From JBGPJM01 sp041485385 (GTDB lineage Bacteria; Planctomycetota; Phycisphaerae; Phycisphaerales; UBA1924): a stretch of DNA of 37,860 nucleotides. Below the pieces are notes generated by a model. That model did no database searches. It was given only the letters and a program-made list of their open reading frames with translations, and had not been told where the DNA came from. A program made the translations under genes and the position numbers. The DNA lies in the NCBI GenBank assembly GCA_041485385.1, contig JBGPJM010000023.1, positions 1-37,860 on the forward strand, in the 5' to 3' direction. Of the stretch, positions 1 through 10,272 are shown piece after piece. The first letter of the stretch is position 1, and each line of letters starts with the position of its first letter.

Positions 1-1
1 C

Positions 2-487
2 AGGGCCGAATCCTCGGGCGGCGAGGACGTGACCGCCCAGGTCGTCGACCTCGAGGCCCGCCTGCGGAACGAGCAGCGCGTCGAGACCGAGCTGCTCGAC
101 CTGCTCGCCAAGCGCGACAACGCTCCCCTCAAGGAAGTTCTGGAGCTCCGCGACAAGATCTCCGAGATTCGCCAGCACATCGAGCAGCTCACGGCCCAGC
201 GCGAGCGGCTCGGGCGGCTGGTCTCGCTGGCGACCGTGCTGGTCATGATCCGTGCCGAGGACCGCCCCGCCGAGCCGGTCGCCGCCGGCGACACGATCGG
301 CGACTATTTCGTCAAGCGGATCGGCGCGGCGTGGCGCTCGGGGCTGGTGTTCCTTTCCAACACGGTCGCCGGGCTGGTCGGCGTGGCCGTGGGCGGGGCG
401 CTGTGGTGGGTGCTGGCGGGGGTCCTGCTGCTGTGGGCACGGAGGCTGTGGAAGAAGGCCGCGGCGGCGCCCTCGCCCGGCCCCTGA
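2..487 (+). CDS. DUF4349 domain-containing membrane protein, 3' part (5' truncated)
   Basis: The reading frame is open from base 2, so the gene starts outside the window; 161 residues are visible. The segment D-V-T-A-Q-V-V-D-L-E-A-R-L followed by a heptad-like helix (E-L-L-D-L-L, V-L-E-L-R-D-K-I, I-E-Q-L) and L-V-S-L-A-T-V-L-V matches the end of DUF4349, where a coiled coil sits between two beta segments. A hydrophobic stretch near the C-terminus (V-A-G-L-V-G-V-A-V-G-G-A-L-W-W-V-L-A-G) is a membrane anchor, followed by a basic tail (R-R-L-W-K-K). Family members are usually lipoproteins or membrane proteins of unknown function, with most of the protein outside the cytoplasm. The internal ATG at base 29 lies within the domain and is not the real start. 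It converges with the next gene. Confidence 0.82.
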   Translation, partial: RAESSGGEDVTAQVVDLEARLRNEQRVETELLDLLAKRDNAPLKEVLELRDKISEIRQHIEQLTAQRERLGRLVSLATVLVMIRAEDRPAEPVAAGDTIGDYFVKRIGAAWRSGLVFLSNTVAGLVGVAVGGALWWVLAGVLLLWARRLWKKAAAAPSPGP

Positions 488-494
488 AGAAAGC

Positions 495-516
495 GCCCGG
501 GGAGTGAGCCCCGGGC
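495..516. terminator. GC-rich hairpin between convergent genes
   Basis: Bases 495-502 (GCCCGGGG) pair with 509-516 (CCCCGGGC) around the loop AGTGAG, giving an 8-bp stem eight bases after the stop codon of the DUF4349 gene. There is no T-run on either side, so this is only a possible terminator. It lies between two genes that face each other, where a bidirectional terminator would be expected. Confidence 0.3.
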
Positions 517-543
517 CCGGGAAGCCCGAATCGGCCGACGGAC

Positions 544-2751
544 TCAGCATCCGGCGAAGAAGCAGTTGAGGAAGTCGAAGAAATCCTGGCTGTTGGTCAC
601 GCCGTTGCCGTTGAAGTCGGCGTTGCCGCCGAAGAACGAGTTGAGGAAGTCGAAGAAGTCCTGGCTGTTGAGCGATCCGTTGTGGTTCCAGTCGCACGGA
701 CAGGGCGAGGCGTAGGTCACCGTCAGCACCGCGATGCCGCGACTGACGCAGCTCATCCACAGCTCATACCCGCCGGGGATGACCTTGACCTCCAGATCCT
801 TGATCCCCGCGTGAGGCAGGCCACCCCACTGCGGCGCGCCGCCCGGAGGCGCCGGGAAGGTGCCGATGTTGGTGCCGTCCCACCACATCAGCCCCGCGTC
901 GGTGGACGGATAGTCGTTGCCGTACGACATCCACAGCCGCCCGTCGGGCGTCACGATGAGGGGTCCAACAGCATCAGCGGGGAATGGCCAGTTCGAATCA
1001 CGCCGGTACACGACCTGGGTACCTGTGTTTGGGTCGAAGCGAATCAGCATTGTCCCGCTCGGATCGTAGGGCACCCCCGTTGCGACCCACGCAGCGCCGT
1101 CGGGCTCGACGGCCAGACCGCCGAAGCTCCCTCCAGCGCCTGAAGCGTACGGAAGAATGTCGTCGAGCGCGACAGAGAAGCTGTAGACGCCGTCGGTGCG
1201 CAGGACTTGCCAGCCCAGGTTGGACCAGACCGTGCCGGGCCGACTTGGGTCGCGTTTCAAGGTGCAGAACAGGCCGCCGAAGCCGACATTCCTGTAGCCG
1301 CCGTTCTCAAAGAGCCCCACTCCACCATAGTGAGCCGTCGCCCACAGCCGGCCAAGCGAGTCTTCAACATACTGCCCGACCTGATCGGGTCCGCCCGGGA
1401 TCTCCGACCACGACGCGCCGTCCCACTCGTGCGTGAAGTTGTTCGTCGGGTTGACGGCAACACGTCCCGTGGACGGCCGAACACACACGGCCTCGCTGTT
1501 GTCGGTCGGGAACGGCCATGCCTCGCCGAGTCCGTAGGTGAGTTCATTGAAGCCGGTCCAGCGCTGGCCATCGAACTTCACCATGCCGCCGGCGCCCGCC
1601 GCGGCGTTGGCGCACGCGTAGACGTCGCCGGTCTGCGGGTCGATGGCCAGGTCATTGTTGAAAAAGTCGAACTGGCTGGTGTTGGTCACGCGATATCGCT
1701 TCCACTGGCCCGTCAAGGCGTCGCGCTTGGCGGCCCCACCGATGCCGCAGACCCAGACGTTGCCGGCGGCGTCGATGTCGACCGACTGGGTGTAGGGTCC
1801 GGGGCGCCACTGCCCCAGGTTCTGCCAGGCTGCGCCGTCGAAGCGCCAAACGACGCCGGTGCCGTCCACCAGCAGAGCCTGGGCGTTTCCGAATCCCTTG
1901 AAGGCCCAGATGTCGAAGGTCACGCCCAGATAGGGCGCGCGCACGTCGACCCAAACACCGTCGGAACGCCGGTAGCTCAAGGTCTCGTAGTCGCCCGGCT
2001 GAGGCGCCAGGCGCAGGGCCCAGAAGTTGCCCGCGGCATCGACGCAGTTCTTGCCCGGCAGGCCCGCGACTTCACCGGGTGCCCCGGTCAGGGGTAGGTG
2101 CGTCCACTGCTGTGTGGCGCTATCGAAACGGTACACAAAGCCGTAGTAGTCATCGCCCGTCCAGACGAAGTAGCCGCCCGAGGGCTTGGGTTGCACCGCG
2201 AGGTACCTGCCGGCTTCCGACCAGTTCGTCCACACGCCGGCGGCCGGGTTGAACCGGGCGGCATTGCCGGAGAACCAGACCGTGCCATCAGGGGCGATGT
2301 CGACACTGAACGCATACCCGTGCAGCCCCACGTTCGAGCCGAAGTTCACCAGCGAAGACGCGCCGACGGCGGGATCGAAACTGAGCGCGCCGGTTTCGGT
2401 TCCCATCCACAGTTTGCCGGCGGCGTCGGCCGCGATATCGAAGACGCGCGCAACCCCCGTGTCGTTGGGATGGCCGATCACCGGGTAGTCAACGTTGGAG
2501 TAGTTGATCCACCGGTTCTCCTCCTGCACGAACTTTGCGAAGCCGCCTTCCCCGAAGCCCGGGTGGTAGCCCCCAATGTACGGATCACCATCCGGGCCGA
2601 TCCAGATCGCCTCGTTGTAGTCGCCCTGAATCCCCGTGTTGGTCGGCCGGTAGTAGCGCCACGAATAGGTCGGTGGGTCCGCGAAGCCCAGAGTTGCCTG
2701 TCCGCCCAAGGCCGCGATGATGAACAGCGAACGAAGTTGGATGTGATTCAT
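544..2751 (-). CDS. Secreted beta-propeller protein with C-terminal dockerin-like repeats
   Basis: A 735-residue predicted exported protein. I start it at the ATG ending at 2751: it is preceded by a GGAAGAGG ribosome site and gives a signal peptide directly (M-N-H-I-Q-L-R-S-L-F, a hydrophobic core, then a cut near G-F-A-D). The longer frame to 2829 only adds an unlikely leader. The body has repeated blade-like segments such as D-A-A-G-K-L-W-M-G, P-D-G-T-V-W-F-S-G, A-A-G-N-V-W-V-C-G and P-D-G-R-L-W-M-S-Y, typical of two-component-regulator or NHL-type propellers. The last ~50 residues are C-P-C-D-W-N followed by two EF-hand-like calcium loops, each ending N-S-Q-D-F-F-D-F-L. This dockerin-like ending is common in Phycisphaerae surface or secreted proteins. 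Its ligand is unknown. Confidence 0.85.
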   Translation of the reverse strand: MNHIQLRSLFIIAALGGQATLGFADPPTYSWRYYRPTNTGIQGDYNEAIWIGPDGDPYIGGYHPGFGEGGFAKFVQEENRWINYSNVDYPVIGHPNDTGVARVFDIAADAAGKLWMGTETGALSFDPAVGASSLVNFGSNVGLHGYAFSVDIAPDGTVWFSGNAARFNPAAGVWTNWSEAGRYLAVQPKPSGGYFVWTGDDYYGFVYRFDSATQQWTHLPLTGAPGEVAGLPGKNCVDAAGNFWALRLAPQPGDYETLSYRRSDGVWVDVRAPYLGVTFDIWAFKGFGNAQALLVDGTGVVWRFDGAAWQNLGQWRPGPYTQSVDIDAAGNVWVCGIGGAAKRDALTGQWKRYRVTNTSQFDFFNNDLAIDPQTGDVYACANAAAGAGGMVKFDGQRWTGFNELTYGLGEAWPFPTDNSEAVCVRPSTGRVAVNPTNNFTHEWDGASWSEIPGGPDQVGQYVEDSLGRLWATAHYGGVGLFENGGYRNVGFGGLFCTLKRDPSRPGTVWSNLGWQVLRTDGVYSFSVALDDILPYASGAGGSFGGLAVEPDGAAWVATGVPYDPSGTMLIRFDPNTGTQVVYRRDSNWPFPADAVGPLIVTPDGRLWMSYGNDYPSTDAGLMWWDGTNIGTFPAPPGGAPQWGGLPHAGIKDLEVKVIPGGYELWMSCVSRGIAVLTVTYASPCPCDWNHNGSLNSQDFFDFLNSFFGGNADFNGNGVTNSQDFFDFLNCFFAGC
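565..670 (-). repeat. Duplicated dockerin-like segment (75-bp period)
   Basis: Bases 565-595 and 640-670 are direct copies of a 31-base segment with a single mismatch. They encode the two N-S-Q-D-F-F-D-F-L-N halves of the dockerin-like domain, 25 codons apart. The calcium-loop residues just before each copy (D-W-N-H-N-G-S and D-F-N-G-N-G-V) are similar but less conserved in DNA. The near-identity of the DNA suggests a recent duplication or ongoing correction between the halves. Confidence 0.85.
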
Positions 2752-2899
2752 CGTGCGCGCCTCTTCCCAACATTTTTCGGATGACGTTGTTGCATGGGTC
2801 CGCTCCAGCGCGGCCCCGTGCATGTTCATGCGTCAAATCCCCTTCGCGACTGTCTTTTTCACGCTCCCTCCCAGGCATCGGCACCGGAACGTGAACCGG

Positions 2900-5686
<2,787 letters not shown>

Positions 5687-6009
5687 CGGGTGAGAACCTC
5701 GTGAACGTCGCCGCGCGCGGAGCGGAGGACAACCAGCGCCGAGCGATGCCGTACATGTTCCGATCAGACAGTCCGAGAAAACCGTTCCCGGGCGTAGGGG
5801 GAGATGAGTGTAGAAGGGGTGGGGACGAGCGACGACTCTTTGCGGGAAAGGTTGGGTGAGGTGGACCCACCTTCTGGGCCGGGCCGGAAACGTGACGTAT
5901 ATTGGGGAGACGCTGAGCCGGAGGGCTTCGCGTTGAACAGCCCGCGGCAGGGTGGTGCAAGGGTCCCGTCGGCCGGCGACATGATCGGGCAACAGAGGGA
6001 GAGATGCTG
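5687..6009. other. Divergent intergenic region, ppdK / DNRLRE gene
   Basis: This 323-base gap separates the starts of two divergent genes, so both promoters should be here. On the plus strand TATATT at 5898-5903 could be a -10 box for the DNRLRE gene, but no good -35 box lies 16-18 bases upstream. A purine-rich AGAGGGAGAG at 5994-6003 is the ribosome site for the plus gene. No RNA gene or convincing riboswitch was recognised. Confidence 0.35.
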
Positions 6010-6762
6010 ATGCGTAGCAAAGCGCTGGTCGTTGCGGCGGTGTCGGCCGGGATGTGCGCCGGGGCGGGCGTCGCCGCGGGCGATGTCGTGGCGTTTGTGC
6101 CCAGCCACGACAACACGCTGTACCAGTCGGCGACGGGCGGGCTGAGCAACGGCGCAGGGCCGAACTTCTTCGTCGGGTTGACCAACGGGAGCCAGATCCG
6201 CCGCGGGTTGGTCGAGTTTGACCTGAACTCGATCCCCGCTGGGTCCGTCATCACCAGCGCCACGCTCCAGCTCACCTGCACACAGGCGTCGTCGCCGATC
6301 GCCAGCGCCGTGAGCGCTCACCTCCTCGCGGCCTCCTGGGGCGAAGGGACGTCGAACGCGGGTCTGCCGGGCGGAAGCGGTGCGCCCGCGACTCCGGGCG
6401 ATGCGACCTGGCTGCACCGGTTCTTCAACACCGACTTCTGGGCCACGCAGGGAGGAGACTTCGCGCCGACCGCGAGCGCCACTCAGAGCGTCACCTCATC
6501 AGGTGTGTACACGTGGGCATCCACCGCGTCGCTCGTGGCCGATGTGCAGTCGTGGGTGGACAATCCGGCGACAAACTTCGGGTGGCTGATGCAGGGGTCG
6601 GAGGAAACGCTCGGAGGCGCCAAGCGGTTCGACTCACGCGAGACCACGACACCGGACGCGGCGCCGAAGCTGATCGTGGAGTACACGCCCGTGCCTGCGC
6701 CGGAAGCCGCGACCGTGGTGCTCGCAGGCGTGCTCTGCGGTTGCCGCCGCAGGCGAGCCTGA
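6010..6762 (+). CDS. DNRLRE domain surface protein with PEP-CTERM-like tail
   Basis: A 250-residue exported protein of unknown binding role. The signal peptide is M-R-S-K-A-L-V-V-A-A-V-S-A-G-M-C-A-G. I chose the ATG at 6010 because the AGAGGGAGAG run ends at 6003 and would touch the alternative ATG at 6004. The body fits a DNRLRE-type beta-sandwich: D-N-T-L-Y-Q-S near the start, then R-R-G-L-V-E-F-D-L-N-S-I-P-A-G and later G-W-L-M-Q-G-S-E-E, F-D-S-R-E and P-K-L-I-V-E-Y. The C-terminus is V-P-A-P-E-A followed by a short hydrophobic stretch and C-R-R-R-R-A. That resembles PEP-CTERM/exosortase sorting tails, although the P-E-P motif is relaxed to A-P-E. Such proteins are normally attached to the cell surface or matrix. 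It is monocistronic. Confidence 0.82.
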   Translation: MRSKALVVAAVSAGMCAGAGVAAGDVVAFVPSHDNTLYQSATGGLSNGAGPNFFVGLTNGSQIRRGLVEFDLNSIPAGSVITSATLQLTCTQASSPIASAVSAHLLAASWGEGTSNAGLPGGSGAPATPGDATWLHRFFNTDFWATQGGDFAPTASATQSVTSSGVYTWASTASLVADVQSWVDNPATNFGWLMQGSEETLGGAKRFDSRETTTPDAAPKLIVEYTPVPAPEAATVVLAGVLCGCRRRRA

Positions 6763-6812
6763 TTGGCAAGCCGGCTCTGTTCGCGATCGCCGAAAAACGC
6801 CCGAGGATTGCC

Positions 6813-6840
6813 TTGACAGGCTTCCTCGATGTGCTATATT
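6813..6840 (+). promoter_or_regulatory. Sigma-70-type promoter, putatively for pabB
   Basis: TTGACA (6813-6818) and TATATT (6835-6840) are separated by 16 bases. This is one of the two closest matches to a housekeeping promoter in the window. Transcription would start near 6847 and run through the 10-bp repeats toward pabB. An imperfect inverted pair GTTCG-N9-CGAAAC overlaps the expected start point and could be an operator; that part is speculative. Confidence 0.6.
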
Positions 6841-6885
6841 CGTTCGGTATGCGATCGAAACCCGATCAATCTTCCGATCGCGCCC

Positions 6886-6982
6886 CCATACATTGCCATA
6901 GACCGCCATAGATTGCCATCCGGAACAACGCGAAAACACCGAGAAAACCACATAGGTTGCCATACATTGCCATAGATTGCCA
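6886..6982 (+). repeat. Two clusters of a 10-bp tandem repeat (CCATAGATTG type)
   Basis: Cluster 1 (6886-6919) reads CCATACATTG, CCATAGACCG, CCATAGATTG, CCAT. Cluster 2 (6950-6982) reads ACATAGGTTG, CCATACATTG, CCATAGATTG, CCA. About 30 unrelated bases separate them. The unit is AT-richer than the surrounding DNA and the period is close to one helical turn. The 74-base offset between the two CCATACATTG copies is about seven turns. The array lies just downstream of the predicted promoter, hence inside the predicted leader RNA. Confidence 0.85.
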
Positions 6983-7071
6983 CCGCGCGAGAATCTGCGC
7001 CCGAGTGTGATCCCGTTCGGGCCAACCCGCGCGGGGTATGATGGCTGGAGGGGGAGGGGGCCACGCGCTCA

Positions 7072-8475
7072 ATGCAGGCACAACCGATCGAGTTCGGGCT
7101 CTCGCCGGAGGAGGCACTGGCGGCCTGGCCCAGGGGGGAACCTGTCGCGGCGCTGATCTCGGGTCGGGCGGAGGAGGGGGCGCCGGACTCGAGGGCCCGA
7201 TGGAGCATCCTGGCGCGCCCGGCGTTCACAACGCGGCTCGGCGGTGACAAGGGCGGAGAGGGTGCGCTCCAGCGGCTCGACGACATGCTGAAAGGCACCA
7301 GCGCGCCGGGCCGTGAATCCGGCGGGCCGCCGTTCCGCGGCGGGTGGATCGGGTATGTGTCGTACGAAATGGGTCGGGAGATCGAAGGAAGGGCCCAGCA
7401 CGCGCAGCGGCCCCGCCCGAGGGGCCCGTGGCCGCTCATGGAATGGCACCGATGCCCGGACGCGTACGTGTTCGACGCGGCGGAGCGGCAGTGGTGGCTG
7501 GTAGGGGATCGGGCGGGGCTTCCGCGGATCAACGATCTGGAGGCGGCGCGGCATGAGCGTGACGGGGACGCGGCGCTCAAGATGGAGCCGCTCTCGAGTC
7601 TGACCGGGCGGGCGGAGTTCGAGCGGCAGGTCGCGCGGGCGGTGGAGTTGATTCACGCGGGAGATGTATTCCAGGTCAACCTGGCGCACCGCCTGACGGG
7701 GAGTGCTCTGGCGTCGGCCCGGGGGCTGTACCTGAGGTTGGCCGCGGAGGCCAGGCCGTGGTACGGTGCCTACCTGGAATCGGAGCACTCGGCGATCGTG
7801 TCGCTGAGCCCGGAGCTGTTCCTTGAGTTCGACGCCGCAACGCGCCGGGTGGTGACTCGCCCGATGAAGGGGACACGGGCGGCGGCGGCGGGGAGGGAGA
7901 GCCTCCTGGAGAGCGAGAAGGACGCCGCGGAACTGAACATGATCGTGGACCTGATGCGGAACGACCTTGGGCGCGTGTGCGAGTTCGGCACGGTGAAGGT
8001 GGAGGAGGGGCGGGTGGTGGAGAGGCACGGCGGGGACAAGGGTGAGGCCTGCGCCGTGCTGCAAGGCGTGGCGACGGTGAGCGGGCGCGTGCGAGAGGGG
8101 ATCGGCGTGGCCGGGCTCCTGCGCGCGACGTTCCCGCCGGGATCGGTGACGGGGGCGCCGAAGATCCGGGCGATGCAGATCATCGACGAGCTGGAGCCGG
8201 TGGAGCGCGGGCCCTACTGCGGCGCGATCGGGTACATCTCCGACCACGGGCACGCGGCGATGAGCGTTGCGATCCGGACGGCGCTGGCCACGTGGGGCGA
8301 AGGCGAACCCGGGCGCCCGGGCGGTGCCGTGGGAGCACAGCGGCTGTGCTCGGTGAGCTACAGCGTCGGGGCGGGGATCGTGGCCGACTCTCGCCCCGCG
8401 GACGAATGGCGGGAGACGCTGGTGAAGGCCGGGGCGCTCGTGCGCCTGGCCGGGCTGGCGGAGAATGAAGGATGA
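7072..8475 (+). CDS. pabB: Aminodeoxychorismate synthase component I
   Basis: A 467-residue chorismate-binding enzyme that aminates chorismate to 4-amino-4-deoxychorismate for folate synthesis, normally with a glutamine amidotransferase partner (PabA), which is not in the window. Family motifs are clear: D-V-F-Q-V-N-L-A-H-R, S-L-S-P-E-L-F-L-E, R-P-M-K-G-T-R, E-K-D-A-A-E-L-N-M-I-V-D-L-M-R-N-D-L and G-S-V-T-G-A-P-K-I-R-A-M-Q-I-I. The Lys in P-M-K-G-T (residue 266) is the feature that separates PabB from anthranilate synthase TrpE, which has Ala there. A short insert (E-R-H-G-G-D-K-G-E-A) before the G-V-A-T-V-S-G strand is atypical. The start at 7072 follows a G-rich ribosome site. The stop overlaps the next gene by four bases. 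Confidence 0.93.
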   Translation: MQAQPIEFGLSPEEALAAWPRGEPVAALISGRAEEGAPDSRARWSILARPAFTTRLGGDKGGEGALQRLDDMLKGTSAPGRESGGPPFRGGWIGYVSYEMGREIEGRAQHAQRPRPRGPWPLMEWHRCPDAYVFDAAERQWWLVGDRAGLPRINDLEAARHERDGDAALKMEPLSSLTGRAEFERQVARAVELIHAGDVFQVNLAHRLTGSALASARGLYLRLAAEARPWYGAYLESEHSAIVSLSPELFLEFDAATRRVVTRPMKGTRAAAAGRESLLESEKDAAELNMIVDLMRNDLGRVCEFGTVKVEEGRVVERHGGDKGEACAVLQGVATVSGRVREGIGVAGLLRATFPPGSVTGAPKIRAMQIIDELEPVERGPYCGAIGYISDHGHAAMSVAIRTALATWGEGEPGRPGGAVGAQRLCSVSYSVGAGIVADSRPADEWRETLVKAGALVRLAGLAENEG

Positions 8476-8999
8476 GCGCCGACGGGTACAGGGACACGCC
8501 CGCCGGAGGGCCGCGGGTGCGGACGGATATCGTCGATGTGTATGTCTTCCGTCGGAGCGCGGGGCCGGGAAATGCGGGGGTTGAGTTCCTACAGCTCCTG
8601 CGGGCCGCGGCGCCGCTGGCGGCAACCTGGCACCCGGTGATGGGGCACATCGAGGCGGGGGAGACGGCGGTGGCGTGTGCGCTGCGCGAGCTGGAGGAAG
8701 AACTGGGGCTGAAGCGCGATGACCGGGCGCTCATGGGGGTGTGGGCGCTGGAGCAGGTGCACCCGTACTACGTGGCGGAGATCGACTGGGTGGTGCTGAG
8801 CCCGCGGTTCGCGGCGGAGGTCCGGGCAGGGTGGGAGCCGCGGATCAACCACGAGCACACTGCGGCGAGGTGGGTGAGCGCTGGGGAGGTGCGCAAGAAG
8901 TTCATGTGGCCGGGGCAGGTGGCGGCGTGCGGAGAAATCGCGGACCATCTGTTGAGGCCGGGTTCTCTCTCTCGCGACACTCTGAGGGTAAGAACGTAG
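8472..8999 (+). CDS. Nudix hydrolase (possible dihydroneopterin triphosphate diphosphatase)
   Basis: A 175-residue protein with a complete Nudix box: G58, E64, then R-E-L-E-E-E-L-G-L at residues 72-80, matching G-x5-E-x7-R-E-U-x-E-E-x-G-U. Nudix enzymes hydrolyse nucleoside diphosphates linked to other groups, using Mg2+ held by the box glutamates. The ATG at 8472 overlaps the pabB stop (ATGA), so the two are probably translationally coupled. The fold around the box (W-H-P-V-M-G-H-I-E-A-G-E, later H-E-H-T-A-A-R-W-V-S) resembles NudB, which removes diphosphate from dihydroneopterin triphosphate in folate synthesis. With pabB as partner this is the most attractive substrate, but it is inferred from context; another nucleotide is possible. 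Confidence 0.85.
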   Translation: MSADGYRDTPAGGPRVRTDIVDVYVFRRSAGPGNAGVEFLQLLRAAAPLAATWHPVMGHIEAGETAVACALRELEEELGLKRDDRALMGVWALEQVHPYYVAEIDWVVLSPRFAAEVRAGWEPRINHEHTAARWVSAGEVRKKFMWPGQVAACGEIADHLLRPGSLSRDTLRVRT

Positions 9000-9089
9000 A
9001 GCAGCCTTCGGGATGGGAGATTGTCGGATGAGGCCCTCGACGAGCGGAGGATCGACCGACCGTCGTGGCGTGTACCAGATCTGTAACGA

Positions 9090-10241
9090 TCACGCAGCGG
9101 TCAGGGTGCCGGACGATTCCGAGGCCATGTCCGTCAGCGACCGCCATGGCGTCACCACGCGGGCATCGGCTGAAGCCACTCGCCGCTCCCACGCATCGAG
9201 CAGCGGCCCCGGGGAGAGTGTCCCGAGAATGATGGCGTCGGCATCGGAGGGGTCATCGACAACGCGTACACCAAGTTCCCCCGCAGCACGCCCAATGAGG
9301 CGGGCGTTCTTGCCCTCGTCCACGATCGCAGCCGTTGCGAAGGGCCGCTCGTCCCACGCCGCGCCGAGCGAGGCGCGGGCCTCGGCCAGGCCGGTGAAGC
9401 GGTCAAAAAGAGCCTGCGGCATCGGCGTTCGGAGCTGGCCGGGGAGCGTCGCGAGGGCCTCGGCGACGCCGGCGGTGTAGCCGAGGGTGGCCTTTTCCTT
9501 GCTCGCGATGAGCGCGTAGCGGGTGATGACCTCCTGCAGCTCGGCGCGGCGCTGGCCGGCGGGGGCGTAGCGCTGCGCGACCCAGGTGTTGTTGCGGACC
9601 AGGCGACGGAGGATGAGGTCCATGTCGCGCCCGACGCTCACCTTGTGGTGCAGGATGCGGAAACGGCGGTCGAGCGTCACCGTGCCGCCGGCGAGGAGGA
9701 GCTTGGCGGAGAGGTCGTACTCCTCGGCGTAGTAGTTGAAGGCGGGGTCGTAGCCGTCGGCCTCGAGGAAGGCGGTGCGCCGGATGGCGACGCCGCAGCC
9801 GATGAAGACCTCAGGGAGGCCGCCGGACTCACGGTAGTGCCGAGGGATGAGTGCTGCGTGCTGATCGGGTGCGGAAGGCGGCGGATGGGAGAGGAAGATC
9901 TCGGCAGCGACGGCGAGGACGTCGGAAGGTTGGTCGCGGAGCGCGCCGAGGAATCCCAAGTCGGCAGGATGGGAATCGTCGTCGAGCATGACGAGCCAGC
10001 CATTCGATCGGTCCGCGGCGAGAGCGCCGTGGTTACGTGCGGCGGCGCCTTCGTTGGCCGGGCGGAAGATGATCTCGACGGGGATCCCGTTGTCCAGGAC
10101 AACGGGGGCCCCGGGTGGGATCCGCGAGGCGTTGTCGACGATGATGAGCTCGGCGGGGTGCGTGGGGAGAGAGCCGATGGCCGCGAGGACCTGGGCCAGC
10201 TGATCCGGGCGATCGCGGGTTGGGAGGATGTAGGAGATCAT
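9090..10241 (-). CDS. Family 2 glycosyltransferase with C-terminal extra domain
   Basis: A 383-residue cytoplasmic glycosyltransferase of the GT-A fold. It begins M-I-S-Y-I-L-P-T-R-D-R-P, has the nucleotide-binding strand E-L-I-I-V-D-N-A-S, the metal-binding W-L-V-M-L-D-D-D-S-H, a G-C-G-V-A-I-R-R acceptor-site segment and the Y-A-E-E-Y-D-L-S catalytic-base region. Residues after about 280 leave the family and form a small alpha/beta segment (I-V-D-E-G-K-N-A-R-L-I-G, D-A-I-I-L-G-T) that may be a degenerate relative of the G-x-G-[RK]-H-T module of its neighbours. The ATG ending at 10241 gives a standard N-terminus; the longer frame is rejected. It lies 31 bases after the HldE-like gene on the same strand and is probably cotranscribed. 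The donor sugar is unknown. Confidence 0.85.
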   Translation of the reverse strand: MISYILPTRDRPDQLAQVLAAIGSLPTHPAELIIVDNASRIPPGAPVVLDNGIPVEIIFRPANEGAAARNHGALAADRSNGWLVMLDDDSHPADLGFLGALRDQPSDVLAVAAEIFLSHPPPSAPDQHAALIPRHYRESGGLPEVFIGCGVAIRRTAFLEADGYDPAFNYYAEEYDLSAKLLLAGGTVTLDRRFRILHHKVSVGRDMDLILRRLVRNNTWVAQRYAPAGQRRAELQEVITRYALIASKEKATLGYTAGVAEALATLPGQLRTPMPQALFDRFTGLAEARASLGAAWDERPFATAAIVDEGKNARLIGRAAGELGVRVVDDPSDADAIILGTLSPGPLLDAWERRVASADARVVTPWRSLTDMASESSGTLTAA

Positions 10242-10272
10242 GCGGGGAGGCGTTGGTGCCCCGAGGCAATGG

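Larger units (their letters stand above)
6763..7071. other. Intergenic region upstream of pabB
   Basis: This 309-base gap holds a strong plus-strand promoter, two clusters of a 10-bp repeat (each listed separately) and a G-rich stretch (GGAGGGGGAGGGGG, 7047-7060) that can act as the pabB ribosome site. If the promoter drives pabB, the transcript has a leader of about 225 bases. A 20-codon reading frame starting at 6849 has no ribosome site and is not called. Confidence 0.6.

Noticed and set aside
6886..6982. CRISPR array
   Set aside because: The units are only 10 bp, contiguous, without unique spacers, and no cas gene is present.
6847..6990. TRAP-type binding repeats (spaced UAG/GAG triplets) in the pabB leader
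   Set aside because: TRAP needs about eleven triplets two or three bases apart. Here a UAG occurs only a few times at 10-base spacing.
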